A DNA stretch of 64,000 nt. It comes from Zobellia laminariae. GTDB lineage: Bacteria > Bacteroidota > Bacteroidia > Flavobacteriales > Flavobacteriaceae. The notes beneath the pieces were generated by a model. The model saw only the letters and a list, made by a program, of their open reading frames with translations. It did not search any database and was not told the DNA's origin. This document shows, piece by piece, positions 1 to 9,091 of this stretch (within the stretch, counting starts at the first letter, position 1; each line of letters begins with the position of its first letter). The stretch is from contig NZ_RCNS01000001.1 of the NCBI RefSeq assembly GCF_009725995.1, forward strand, positions 62,001 through 126,000, in the 5' to 3' direction. The position numbers were made by a program, and so were the translations under genes.

Positions 1-38
1 ATCATACTTATATTATCTATTAAACCGCTATAATTCAT
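1..38 (-). CDS. possible 5' end of a leftward gene, partial
   Basis: An ATG at 38 on the minus strand opens a frame reading MNYSGLIDNISM that stays open to the window edge. Twelve codons are far too few to name a product. The reason to list it is its position: a perfect TAnnTTTG promoter element (98-105, minus) and LytTR-like repeats further upstream both point at it, which would give a leader of about 55 bases. It would be divergent from the operon starting at 253. It could equally be a chance frame. Confidence 0.25.
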   Translation of the reverse strand, partial: MNYSGLIDNISM

Positions 39-97
39 AGTATTACAATCCTTTAAACCCTAAAGAAAGATGGTTGTTTTTAGCATCTTTTAATCCT

Positions 98-188
98 CAA
101 ATTTATCTGTATTTATGGCGCTTTTTTAGATAGAAAAGTTCATTTACGCTCAATTGTAGACCAACGGCTCAAATCAATAGATATACAA
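98..188 (-). promoter_or_regulatory. leftward promoter with LytTR-like repeat (site D)
   Basis: On the minus strand 98-105 reads TAAATTTG, a perfect match to the Bacteroidota -7 element. A repeat unit TTGTAGACCAACGG lies at 154-167 (11 of 14 matches to CTGTAGACGAATGG), and a weaker unit CAATAGATATACAA lies exactly 21 bp further at 175-188. The strong unit is 56 bp (35+21) from the G of TTTG, the same register as the middle unit at 9148 and 15506. The slot at 133-146 is degenerate. Orientation predicts control of the gene leaving the window to the left, not of the operon at 253. Confidence 0.45.
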
Positions 189-252
189 TACCATCGATGA
201 AATACAATATAAACACCTTTATATTGTTATATTTTCTGACAATTAACCACCA

Positions 253-3200
253 ATGCAACGCACCAATGTTTTATTGATCTTGGCACTGGTCATAGGTATA
301 GCATTTCATGGGTCGAGTATATTCTTTACTCTTGAGACTACCTATGATGCCCTGATTCATTTATTTTTTGCCGATCATTACGCCAATAGCTGGTTTGAAC
401 CTTGGGATTACCGTTGGTATACGGGTTTCACTGTACAAGCCTACCCTCCTTTAGTGCACCAATCTATTGGTATTCTTTCTCATATTGGCGGACTTAAATT
501 TGGAATGTTCAGCGTGGCTATGATTGGGATTGTCCTATTCATAACAGGTGCTTATAGATTTGGTCTATTAATGACCGGTGATAGAAAAATAGCAGGATAT
601 ACAGCTTTGCTTGCCGTCTTTTCATCAACCTTTGTAGAGACCTTGCACATTTTTGGGCAATTACCAAGTATAATTGGGCTCTCTGTACTTTTGCACTCCC
701 TACCCGAAATTTATCTCTGGGTTAAAACCGGAAAAACTAGATATATAGTTACCAGTCTTTCATTGATTGCCGTTACGGTAACCTCACATCATGTAACCCC
801 TATTTTTGGAATGATTTTCTTTATTTTTCCGCTGCTAGGTATGGCGGTTATGGATTCGGCCAGAGATCAGGTCAATAGTTTTAAAGAGGTCCGTTTTGGC
901 GTTTTTTTTAAGCAATTTAAAAAGTGTTTCTGGCGGATTGTTATTTTTGGATTTTCCTCGTTATTTCTCATTGTTACCTGTATCCTACCCTATTGGATCA
1001 ATTCAAAGAAAAATCCAATTACCCAAGTGCCCATACCCCATGGTTCCAGAGACAATTTTCTTGAGGTAACCTCATCCGGACTCGTATTTTTTGTTATTCC
1101 CTGGGGAATTCTGACTTTTATTCTCCCATTTTTGTTTTACCGTTTTTATAGTAGGCGATTCATCTTTTTTGGATTGTCATTTTCTATGTTAACCCTTTTG
1201 GGGACAGGAGGTACTACACCATTGCCCCTTATATTACTTGGCGAAACAGCTTTCAACATACTAACATTAGACCGTTTTACCCTTTGGGCAACCATTATGG
1301 CATTACCCCTTTTTGGGGAGTTTGCCTACCGTATGGTAGAAGGCGACCTCAAAGACCTTATTCAAGAAAATTGGGGTCGGGTGTACCATCGTATTCTTGG
1401 GGGTTTAATCATGGGAGGTATTTTATTCATGGTCATTTTCACCATGAGCCTTGGCTATTTTAGACCATCACAGCCCCAGAAAATAAAGATGCAACCCATC
1501 ATTAACTTTCTAAGTTCAGATTCACATGACCACTGGCGTTATTTACCATTAGGGTTTGGAGATCAAATGGCCTGGTTATCAGCACAGACAAATGCCATGA
1601 CGGTAGATGGTAATTACCATTCCGCTCGCCGTTTACCAGAACTTACCACAAGGGCCATTGAGCGTTTAGAAAATTCTAAATTTAGAGGGGTTGAAGGTAT
1701 TGGCTCTCTACAGCAATTCTTGACGGTACCTGAAAAGTATAACCTTAAATATATATTTTCCAACGATAAATTTTATGACCCCATTCTCTATTTCTGCGGA
1801 TGGCAGCGTCTACAACAATTGGAAAATGGAATAATGGTCTGGGAGAAATTAAACGTACCTCCCTTTCCCACAATAATGCCAAAAGAAGATGTTCATGTAG
1901 CCCTTAAAGTTATGTGGGGAATCATCCCTATTCTTACTGTTGTTCTTGCATTTATTATAAATATTCAGTGGATATGGGTGAGAGCACTAAAAGCTAAAAA
2001 ACTACCACAAGGGGAGTTTATGAAATACGCCATTAAGTTTAAGAACTTCCCAAAAAAACTGATAATCATCAATCATATTTGGGCTGTGATTATACTAATT
2101 GTTTTGGGGTATGGCATCTATCTATTCTATATCAAAAATGTAGACCAGATTGCTCCTACTAATGTCGTTGAGGCCTATTATGATGCATTGGATTTTAAGG
2201 AATTCAACAAAGCATACTCATTTTTAAATCCTGATAGCGATAAAAGCATAGCACAATATATGCTGGAAGTATCCGTAACCGATGGTATTCTAAGTTCTTA
2301 TGCCAAGCTAGATTCTTTGGGTATTGAATTTTTACAGGAAAATGATACGACCGCTCGCGTAAAAGCGGCCACAAGATGGATTACCCCTTTAGAGAGTATT
2401 GATAAAGACTATTACCATAGTCTTGTTAAGAAAAAAGGCAAATGGTATATTGAACCTTCTACAATAGATAATGATTTACCGCCCGATCAACTCTTTACCT
2501 CTAATAATACCACCTTCTTTAATCACGGCAGACGAAAGATTACTACCCAACAAACACATCATGAAGATGTCCTAAAACAACCTGTTTTAGAGGTACTGAA
2601 AGCTAAATTGGTCCAATACAACGGGAGTTATAGTATTATTGGCGAACTGCAAAACGTAGATCACGTTCCTGCAGATGTCGTTATAAAGGGTACACTTTAC
2701 AATGACTTAAATAAAGAATTGGCAACCTATAATGCCAAAGATGTTGCCAAGCATAAACTTATGCCAAAAGAGACTACTACGTTTAGAATAGATTTTGAAG
2801 GTATAGCCTGGTCATCTACAAAAGATACTTTGCCCCCAACTTTTGACCCCGATCAGTTTACTCCTATGACGTTTGAGGAGCAACCTACCAAATTCAATTT
2901 ACAGTGTGCGGGTAATGTTGCCAATACGGATTTATACAAACAGGTGAGTCTGCAAGAACTAATTTTTGAGGATGATAAAATAAGTGGTTCGCTTTTTAAT
3001 TCGGGTATACAGGAAGTAACCATTCCACAGTTGTTAATTTCTTATTATGACGAAAGCAAAAATCTTCTGTGGGTAGAACATGAGTTTTTAACTGATGGTG
3101 TTCGCATTCAAAGAAAACGGTATTTTGAGTATGAACCGGCGTGCTTAACGGATATAAAAATTATAAATAGTAGTCTTATAAACTGTTTCGTAAACGGAAG

Positions 3201-3339
3201 CCCTAACTCAGAAATTAGTGACAAGCTATTTCCTAACAGGGATAAATCACATGCCGAAGACCAGTTGCAGCCGTACTCCGGTAATGGTTTTGATTATTTA
3301 AAATTTGAGTTGAACAGTTATATTGGCAATCCTAAATGA
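253..3339 (+). CDS. PTPS-related polytopic membrane protein with NTF2-like tail (GT-C-like)
   Basis: The first ~430 residues are hydrophobic with about a dozen membrane segments, and resemble the 6-pyruvoyl-tetrahydropterin-synthase-related membrane family, which has a GT-C glycosyltransferase-like architecture. An early acidic/aromatic loop (FEPWDYRWYTGF, about residues 48-59) is in the place where GT-C enzymes bind lipid-linked sugars. Two more membrane segments follow at about 555-575 and 612-635. After them comes a soluble domain (about 640-745) that looks NTF2/DUF4878-like, and a beta-rich tail (about 780-985) with FxLYD-like character. It is the first gene of a three-gene operon; its stop overlaps the next start (ATGA). 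A role in assembling or modifying a surface glycan is inferred from the neighbouring GH5 hydrolase. The sugar and acceptor are unknown. Confidence 0.7.
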   Translation: MQRTNVLLILALVIGIAFHGSSIFFTLETTYDALIHLFFADHYANSWFEPWDYRWYTGFTVQAYPPLVHQSIGILSHIGGLKFGMFSVAMIGIVLFITGAYRFGLLMTGDRKIAGYTALLAVFSSTFVETLHIFGQLPSIIGLSVLLHSLPEIYLWVKTGKTRYIVTSLSLIAVTVTSHHVTPIFGMIFFIFPLLGMAVMDSARDQVNSFKEVRFGVFFKQFKKCFWRIVIFGFSSLFLIVTCILPYWINSKKNPITQVPIPHGSRDNFLEVTSSGLVFFVIPWGILTFILPFLFYRFYSRRFIFFGLSFSMLTLLGTGGTTPLPLILLGETAFNILTLDRFTLWATIMALPLFGEFAYRMVEGDLKDLIQENWGRVYHRILGGLIMGGILFMVIFTMSLGYFRPSQPQKIKMQPIINFLSSDSHDHWRYLPLGFGDQMAWLSAQTNAMTVDGNYHSARRLPELTTRAIERLENSKFRGVEGIGSLQQFLTVPEKYNLKYIFSNDKFYDPILYFCGWQRLQQLENGIMVWEKLNVPPFPTIMPKEDVHVALKVMWGIIPILTVVLAFIINIQWIWVRALKAKKLPQGEFMKYAIKFKNFPKKLIIINHIWAVIILIVLGYGIYLFYIKNVDQIAPTNVVEAYYDALDFKEFNKAYSFLNPDSDKSIAQYMLEVSVTDGILSSYAKLDSLGIEFLQENDTTARVKAATRWITPLESIDKDYYHSLVKKKGKWYIEPSTIDNDLPPDQLFTSNNTTFFNHGRRKITTQQTHHEDVLKQPVLEVLKAKLVQYNGSYSIIGELQNVDHVPADVVIKGTLYNDLNKELATYNAKDVAKHKLMPKETTTFRIDFEGIAWSSTKDTLPPTFDPDQFTPMTFEEQPTKFNLQCAGNVANTDLYKQVSLQELIFEDDKISGSLFNSGIQEVTIPQLLISYYDESKNLLWVEHEFLTDGVRIQRKRYFEYEPACLTDIKIINSSLINCFVNGSPNSEISDKLFPNRDKSHAEDQLQPYSGNGFDYLKFELNSYIGNPK

Positions 3340-4565
3340 AAATGCACATACTACATATCTGCATTATGCTATCCTTGCTTTTCTCTGGCTGTTCTAAGAA
3401 AACCGAAGTCAAGAAAGCATCTAACGTCAATTTTGAATTGCTCACATCAGAAGAAAATTTTACCGCCGGAGAACCTTTCTCTCTAAAATTTAGCGCTTCA
3501 GAGAAATCTAGTCCTGTCTTAGTATTTAGAAATGCGGTAGGTACAACAATACTTGAAACTTCTTATAGCGATGGAGCTGTACAATTTGATGTACCTAAGA
3601 ATTTTTATGAAAAATCTGGTATTTGTTATTGGTCTTTAGTTTCGGATGCTAAAGAGAAAATGAAGGGCACACTAAACATCCATGTAAATAACAAAAATGG
3701 CACTTTTTTAGAATCTTATTTAGGTCCTAGAAGTCTTACCGCCGGCCCTGAAGATTATGCCATGTTCGTAATGCTAGCTACCGATTTTTATGATAATCCA
3801 TTAAACGATAGCACTTCTATAACAAGTAAAGTTCAGTTTCAAAAAAGTCAATCAGAAGAAATACTACGTTCTAAAAACCTAATTGCCTGGACGCGGGTAA
3901 GAGCACCAGAAAAATCTGGCCGCATGCTAATTTCTGCGGCATGTAATGAAACGGACTCCAAAGAATTTACAACGATCATATATCCTGCTAATCCAATAGA
4001 CTTTACTATTTCGTATGAGCGAAATCATGAATATGCAGATGGTAACCAAGTTATAAAGTTCAAAACAGATATTATCAGAGACACCTATGGTAACATAGCA
4101 AGTGAAGGTACTTTAGTATATTTTATAATAACAGATGACCAAGGCGCAAGACTTAAAGCACAGGGCACTACGTTAAACGGTAAGGCAGAAGCCCGCCTTT
4201 TACATCCTGAATACCAAGCCTCGTGGTCTGTTGAAGCTTTTGTTACGGGTGCAGCAAGAAGTAAGCCTATTAAAGTTGCTTTTATAGCTTCCGTAACCGA
4301 TTATGAGGTAACTTTCCTAGACGATAATAGAACTGTTTCTGTAGGCCCTTTAAAAAGTTTTATGAACCAATTAGTTCCTGACGGCATGCCTATTTCATTA
4401 TCGGTAAAAGATGTAAATGGAGACGTGTTAGATGTACTAAGAACTTCATCTATGCAGGGTGAAGGTAAATTTGAATTATCTCCGGATTTCTTTCCGACCG
4501 GTAGTTACGAGTTAAAGATTAAGACCGCAGGGATAACGAAAACAAAATCAGTAGAACTAAAATGA
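3336..4565 (+). CDS. Ig-like-fold lipoprotein
   Basis: A lipoprotein signal is clear: hydrophobic residues 5-17, then the lipobox FSGC with Cys19. The remaining ~390 residues are beta-rich with two or three Ig/invasin-like repeats; phrases such as DIIRDTYGNIASEGTLVYFIITD (about 245-265, given here in part) are typical of bacterial Ig-like (Big) domains. There is no catalytic motif. ATGA overlaps couple it to the genes on both sides, so it is probably a structural partner of the membrane protein and the GH5 enzyme in one envelope complex. No firm family name. Confidence 0.65.
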   Translation: MKMHILHICIMLSLLFSGCSKKTEVKKASNVNFELLTSEENFTAGEPFSLKFSASEKSSPVLVFRNAVGTTILETSYSDGAVQFDVPKNFYEKSGICYWSLVSDAKEKMKGTLNIHVNNKNGTFLESYLGPRSLTAGPEDYAMFVMLATDFYDNPLNDSTSITSKVQFQKSQSEEILRSKNLIAWTRVRAPEKSGRMLISAACNETDSKEFTTIIYPANPIDFTISYERNHEYADGNQVIKFKTDIIRDTYGNIASEGTLVYFIITDDQGARLKAQGTTLNGKAEARLLHPEYQASWSVEAFVTGAARSKPIKVAFIASVTDYEVTFLDDNRTVSVGPLKSFMNQLVPDGMPISLSVKDVNGDVLDVLRTSSMQGEGKFELSPDFFPTGSYELKIKTAGITKTKSVELK

Positions 4566-6088
4566 AAATAAACAGAACCTTATATCGTATTTTTCTACTG
4601 GCGTCATTTTTAGCCCTGAACGGCCTAATCCTATTTGGCATTAGTAGTGCTTGGACGTACTTGAATACGGGTGCGGACCGGACATCTATGCTTCACTTAC
4701 ATGAAGATATTTCGGCCACCTACCTTCCCAAGGTACAATGGGAAATTGCCATGAACGAAGGCAGGCCTATGGAAGAACAGACTTTGGGAGAAATTGAAAG
4801 AGATTATCTTAGTGCATGGCAAGTGCGTAATGCCGCTTACGCCAATAATGTTCCCTATGGCATAGCTGACTATTATACAGATAGTATGCGTACTGAACTT
4901 TTTAAAATAACTGACCTCAACCTAAAAAATAAAATTACATTACAGACCACTACAATAGAACACCATCCTAAATTGGAATTCTATAGTACGGATGGCAAAC
5001 TTGTTATTCTAACAGATAAAAATGTTTTGGCCTATGAGGAGGTTTACCAAAACGAAAACTTAATTACCAAACGGAAACTATTATCGGATTATAAGGTAAT
5101 GTTGCTTTTGGAGGATGGTTTTTGGAGGGTTAGGCAACTGGTAGAAACGGCCTTGCCTGAAGAAACTTTAGAAGTAGCATCACAAGTCAAAAATCTTGAC
5201 GACTATCATTTTAAGGGTATAAATTACTATCCACAGGATACCCCGTGGGATATGTTCGGTAGTCAATTTAATGATTCCATAATTGAACATGATTTTAAAC
5301 TCATGGCAAAAATGGGCGTAAATAGTCTGCGTATATTTATTCCTTACGAGTCTTTTGGTAAGGAATATGTTGACCAAGAAAAAATAGAAAAGGTAAAACG
5401 AACGCTTGATATCGCCGAAAAAACCGGACTGGATATCATGCCAACCTTGTTCGATTTTTATGGTAATTACAGCATTCATGATTGGACAATGACCAACCGT
5501 CATGTAGAACAAGTAGTTGAAGCCTTAAAAGACCACAATGCTATTATTGCTTGGGATGTTAAAAATGAGCCAGACCTAGATTTTGAGTCTCGGGGTAAAG
5601 AACGAGTTTTAGCTTGGCTAGAACAGACTGTGGACCGTATTCGTAAAATAGACACTAAACATGCTATAACTATTGGGTGGTCTAGCCCTGAAGCCGCTGT
5701 TAATCTTACTGATAAATTAGACTTGGTCTCTTTCCATTATTACCGTGGAGCTCCAGAGTTTGAAAGTGCTTTCAATATTCTAAAAAGTAAGGTGACCGAT
5801 AAACCATTGCTGCTTCAAGAATATGGCTATTCTTCATATGACGGTATCTGGAACGGATTTTCAGGTTCTGATGAAAAAGAAAAGGATTATATGGGAACGA
5901 TTCAAAAGGTGGTAGAAAAGGAGAATCTGTCTCATATGATATGGACACTCTATGACTTCAGGAACATTCCAACTTCCGTAGTTGGGCGCTTACCATGGCG
6001 AAAAGTACGGCAGCGTCATTTTGGTTTATTAGATGATAAAGGTGAGAAAAAACCGGTCTACGATATCTTCTTCAATGAGAATCCATAA
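4562..6088 (+). CDS. membrane-anchored GH5-like glycoside hydrolase with NTF2-like domain
   Basis: One N-terminal membrane segment (about residues 8-31) anchors the protein with its bulk outside. Residues ~55-200 look like an NTF2-like domain ending in GFWRVRQLVE. Residues ~215-505 form a GH5/cellulase-type (beta/alpha)8 barrel: the acid/base Glu336 lies in WDVKNEP, and the nucleophile Glu420 in LLLQEYGYSS, with aromatic substrate-binding residues in FHYYRG. It is the last gene of the operon. The two NTF2-like domains, here and in the 253-3339 protein, may assemble together. Cleavage of a beta-linked glycan during export or remodelling is likely; a purely degradative role is less likely because no SusC/D genes are nearby. 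Confidence 0.8.
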   Translation: MKINRTLYRIFLLASFLALNGLILFGISSAWTYLNTGADRTSMLHLHEDISATYLPKVQWEIAMNEGRPMEEQTLGEIERDYLSAWQVRNAAYANNVPYGIADYYTDSMRTELFKITDLNLKNKITLQTTTIEHHPKLEFYSTDGKLVILTDKNVLAYEEVYQNENLITKRKLLSDYKVMLLLEDGFWRVRQLVETALPEETLEVASQVKNLDDYHFKGINYYPQDTPWDMFGSQFNDSIIEHDFKLMAKMGVNSLRIFIPYESFGKEYVDQEKIEKVKRTLDIAEKTGLDIMPTLFDFYGNYSIHDWTMTNRHVEQVVEALKDHNAIIAWDVKNEPDLDFESRGKERVLAWLEQTVDRIRKIDTKHAITIGWSSPEAAVNLTDKLDLVSFHYYRGAPEFESAFNILKSKVTDKPLLLQEYGYSSYDGIWNGFSGSDEKEKDYMGTIQKVVEKENLSHMIWTLYDFRNIPTSVVGRLPWRKVRQRHFGLLDDKGEKKPVYDIFFNENP

Positions 6089-6149
6089 TAACCTATTGTC
6101 TTTACAAACAGCTTATCCACTCCCCTTCTACTAAAATGATATAAGAAAA

Positions 6150-6452
6150 TTAAGCTTGGTTAGCACCCAGTATATAAGTTGAATTTATTTTCTGCAATGA
6201 AGAAAACACGCTCTCGTTTGTCTTTCCTAGAATAGTTAGTTGGCGATTGCGTTTAGCTGCATTGTCATACAATTCTTGAAGCGCACTTGCCCCATTAACA
6301 TCAATACTTGTAATTCGGTCTAAATTTATAACTATACGTCTATCAGAGCCAAGGTATCTACCTATATGGCGGCTAAGAATTGTTGCACTACTGCTGTTCA
6401 AAGTTCCATGAACACAAAATATTCCACGTGCTTCTGTAATTTGCAAAGGCAT
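6150..6452 (-). CDS. small STAS-domain protein lacking the phosphorylatable serine
   Basis: About 100 residues covering a complete STAS (anti-sigma-factor-antagonist) fold. The loop that in SpoIIAA reads IDSSG with the phospho-serine reads IDVNGASAL here, so the canonical Ser is replaced by Val. The protein probably acts without the usual kinase switch, as a constitutive partner or scaffold. I chose the ATG at 6452 (MPLQITEARG), because the fold begins there and the predicted promoter leaves almost no leader for the upstream ATG at 6482. It faces the GH5 gene tail to tail. Repeats related to those of the LytTR operon lie in front of it (6530-6564). The partner is unknown. Confidence 0.7.
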   Translation of the reverse strand: MPLQITEARGIFCVHGTLNSSSATILSRHIGRYLGSDRRIVINLDRITSIDVNGASALQELYDNAAKRNRQLTILGKTNESVFSSLQKINSTYILGANQA

Positions 6453-6494
6453 AATATAAAATTTTGTAGGTTTATTTTTCACTTTTCTACAACA

Positions 6495-6564
6495 CGAAAT
6501 GACGTATAGAACGCATGAATAGAAATGTACCGTAGATGGACAGTAATTAACTGTAGATGAGTAG
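6495..6564 (-). promoter_or_regulatory. LytTR-like direct repeats before the STAS gene (site A)
   Basis: Two 14-bp units, CCGTAGATGGACAG (6530-6543) and CTGTAGATGAGTAG (6551-6564), are spaced exactly 21 bp (10 of 14 identical). 35 bp from the proximal unit the minus strand reads TCATTTCG (6502-6495), matching four of the six fixed positions of TAnnTTTG. Same orientation and spacing as sites B and C. The region also lies upstream of the rightward gene at 6672, but the repeat direction points to the STAS gene. Confidence 0.5.
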
Positions 6565-6671
6565 TTTTTATTGTTTTACAGTAATAAAAATAACACCCAA
6601 AGTTTTTACCCCACAGTACCAATAAATCCTTTTTATGGGCGTTATACTCTTGTGGTAAAAAACCTACTTTA

Positions 6672-8732
6672 ATGTTAAAACTAAATACACTCTGTTTATT
6701 CCTGCTTCTTTCTTTCTACGGAATGGCACAAAGTCCGCTTCAACCCGGTTTTACCTTGTTAGAAAAAGGTGATTTTGAACAAGCAGAGACTTTTTTTGAA
6801 GGTTATCTTGCTGATGACCCCAAGAATAAAACAGCCTTAATCTGCTACGGACGTGCTGTAGGATTAAGTGGAGAACCTGAAAAAGCTACAGGAATGTTCT
6901 CTTCCCTTTTAGAAGAATATCCTGGTGATTTTGAAATACAGATAAATTACAATGAATCCTTTCTTTGGGATAAGAAATTTAAAGAAGCAGAACCTTTATA
7001 CGCTCAACTTGTAAAAGAGTATCCAGAAAATTTTGGAGCAGTTTTAGGTTATGCAAATACCCTTAGTAATCTTAAAAAATATGAAAAGGCTTTAGAATGG
7101 GTAGAAAGAGCTTTGATCATACAGCCTGGTAATCTTAGTGCAAAAACTTCAAGAAAATATATGCGTTTAGGTTATGCAAATGCCTATGTAAACGCACAGA
7201 ATTATAAAAAAGGAGAAACTTTATTAAAAGAGATATTTATAGATTTTCCTGAAGATAGAGATGCATTATTAAATCTTGCTAATCTCTATTTGATTACAAA
7301 AGAAGTAGATGATGCTAAAGCAATCTACAAGAGACTGGCTACTTCTGAAAAAGATTCCATAACCTCACTTAATGGTATTGCTCTTGCCGAACATATTGGA
7401 AAGAACGATAAACAAGCTCTAGCAGTTGCTACTACCGCTAAAGAAAAAGCAGATGCATTTGATGACGCAACAATAAAAGAACAGACGTACGATCGTTATG
7501 TCCAAGCCTTAATATGGAACCGAAAGTACATTAAAGCTAAAACTGAAATTGCGGAATTAGATACTAAATACACCAACAGAAATTGGCTGTATGCACTAAA
7601 AGCTATGCTTGGTCTTTATACCGGTTCGCCTAAAAAGAGTGTCGCTAATTATGATGCTATTCTTAAAAATGACAGCGCTTCTTTTGATGGAAATTTAGGA
7701 AAAGCCAACGCACTTTTTGCCGCTGACCGCATCGTTCCTGCTTACAATGCCGCCTTTGGAACCCTTAAAGTCTTTAAAGACCAGAAAGATGCCATTGGTT
7801 TTATCGATAAGTTAAACATATCCTTTACGCCAACCATAGACGAACACCTTGCCTACACTTTTGATAATGGTAATAATGTTGCTTTTTCTACCAATACAAC
7901 GGCAACTGTACCTTTATCTACAAAGTTTAGCACTAACCTAGCCTATTACTATAGAACTACCGAAAATACCGTAACAGATAATAAAGCGAGTTCTCATGTG
8001 CTTTCTGCCGGATTTGATTACAAATTCCTTCCTAAGACCACATTTAAAGCCGTTGTAGGCTTAAACAAATCTAGTTTTGGTACAGAGTCCTACACTCAGC
8101 CGGTAATAGACACAAAGCTATTACTACAGCCGTTTAAACTGCAAAATCTTGAACTTGGTTACAAACGTGAAATTCAAAGTTTTAATGCCGATTTGATTGA
8201 GCGGGAGATTATCATGAACCATTTTGGTTTTAACTATAACTTAGGGACCAATTTTAATTTAGGATGGTATACGCAAGCTATACATACCACTCAGAGCGAT
8301 AATAACACCCGTAACCTCTTGTTTACCTCATTATACTACAACTTAATGCGCAAACCCGCTTTAAAAGTAGGTCTTAACTACCAGTACCTTTCTTTTGCCG
8401 AACAGGTACCTACTATTTATTTTAGTCCAGAGAAATACCAGGCAGTTGAAATATTTGCAGACCTAAGAGGTGATATTTCTAAAAACACTCAGTATATGAT
8501 GAGTGCTGCAACAGGTTTACAACAGGTAGAAGACGACCCAAATACAGTTATCTTTAGAGCAGAGACCGGCATAACCCATAAATTCTCCAAAAGGTTTAGC
8601 GGTAATTTATATGGAAAGTATAGTAATATTGCCTCTGCAACTGCTGCTGGTTTTGAGTATACGGAAATTGGTTTGAAGTTAAAATGGCTGATAACCAAGA
8701 AACCATTGTTCTACAATAAGATTGCTAAATAA
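6672..8732 (+). CDS. TPR protein with outer-membrane beta-barrel (YaiO/PgaA-like architecture)
   Basis: A Sec signal peptide (MLKLNTLCLFLLLSFYGMAQ) is followed by roughly ten tetratricopeptide-like units (about residues 25-365). The C-terminal ~300 residues alternate polar and aromatic strands such as NLAYYYRTTENTV and ending in FEYTEIGLKLKWLI, which looks like a 12-16-stranded outer-membrane barrel. TPR-plus-barrel proteins of this order serve as export pores in exopolysaccharide systems (PgaA, PelB, YaiO-type); the family is established, the assignment here is inference. It stands alone on its strand but lies beside the GH5 operon, so it may be the outer-membrane exit for the same glycan. 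Confidence 0.65.
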   Translation: MLKLNTLCLFLLLSFYGMAQSPLQPGFTLLEKGDFEQAETFFEGYLADDPKNKTALICYGRAVGLSGEPEKATGMFSSLLEEYPGDFEIQINYNESFLWDKKFKEAEPLYAQLVKEYPENFGAVLGYANTLSNLKKYEKALEWVERALIIQPGNLSAKTSRKYMRLGYANAYVNAQNYKKGETLLKEIFIDFPEDRDALLNLANLYLITKEVDDAKAIYKRLATSEKDSITSLNGIALAEHIGKNDKQALAVATTAKEKADAFDDATIKEQTYDRYVQALIWNRKYIKAKTEIAELDTKYTNRNWLYALKAMLGLYTGSPKKSVANYDAILKNDSASFDGNLGKANALFAADRIVPAYNAAFGTLKVFKDQKDAIGFIDKLNISFTPTIDEHLAYTFDNGNNVAFSTNTTATVPLSTKFSTNLAYYYRTTENTVTDNKASSHVLSAGFDYKFLPKTTFKAVVGLNKSSFGTESYTQPVIDTKLLLQPFKLQNLELGYKREIQSFNADLIEREIIMNHFGFNYNLGTNFNLGWYTQAIHTTQSDNNTRNLLFTSLYYNLMRKPALKVGLNYQYLSFAEQVPTIYFSPEKYQAVEIFADLRGDISKNTQYMMSAATGLQQVEDDPNTVIFRAETGITHKFSKRFSGNLYGKYSNIASATAAGFEYTEIGLKLKWLITKKPLFYNKIAK

Positions 8733-8763
8733 TTCTTCCTGAAGAAAGTTAACTAAAGCGCAT

Positions 8764-8800
8764 AAAAAAAGACAACCTTACAATGAAGTAAGATTATCTT
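8764..8800 (-). terminator. minus-strand intrinsic terminator
   Basis: Arms 8769-8781 and 8788-8800 with a 6-nt loop pair fully only when read on the minus strand, where two positions become G-U wobbles; on the plus strand they are mismatches. On the minus strand the stem is followed by seven T. It would end a leftward transcript about 150 bases past the 39-residue gene at 8947-9066. Confidence 0.6.
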
Positions 8801-8946
8801 GAGACAAATTGTATTTTCACAAACCCATTAAAGTGAAAATATTTTCTAGAAGCTCATGCTCCTACTATGAATTTATATCTTACAAATTATGTAGAGATGT
8901 ATGGTTTGTAAAGTGTTGTGATTAGAATAAAATAGCACTAAGTATT

Positions 8947-9066
8947 CTAATAGTTCCAGATACTCATTACGGCCAAAACGATGCCAATAATTACTGAAAT
9001 AAGTATACCTATCAAACGTATAGCGGCACCTTTGGAGTTTAAAATGTATAAAAGATTTGCTTTCAT
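8947..9066 (-). CDS. 39-residue single-span membrane protein
   Basis: ATG at 9066 to TAG at 8947 gives a 39-residue product: a positively charged start (MKANLLYILNSKGAAIR), then one long hydrophobic segment (residues 18-36) ending SIWNY. No family is recognised. Three independent signs support a real transcription unit: a perfect TAnnTTTG element (9099-9092) about 26 bases upstream, LytTR-like phased repeats at the standard distance behind it (9127-9161), and a minus-strand terminator at 8764-8800. It follows the LytTR regulator gene but has its own promoter. It may be a small signalling or envelope-stress protein. Confidence 0.5.
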   Translation of the reverse strand: MKANLLYILNSKGAAIRLIGILISVIIGIVLAVMSIWNY

Positions 9067-9091
9067 GAGTAGATGGCTTTAATATTCTCTA

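Noticed and set aside
98..252. LytTR-like site D as a regulator of the polysaccharide operon at 253
   Set aside because: The repeats and the perfect TAAATTTG both point left, away from 253, and the spacing to the leftward element matches the other sites.
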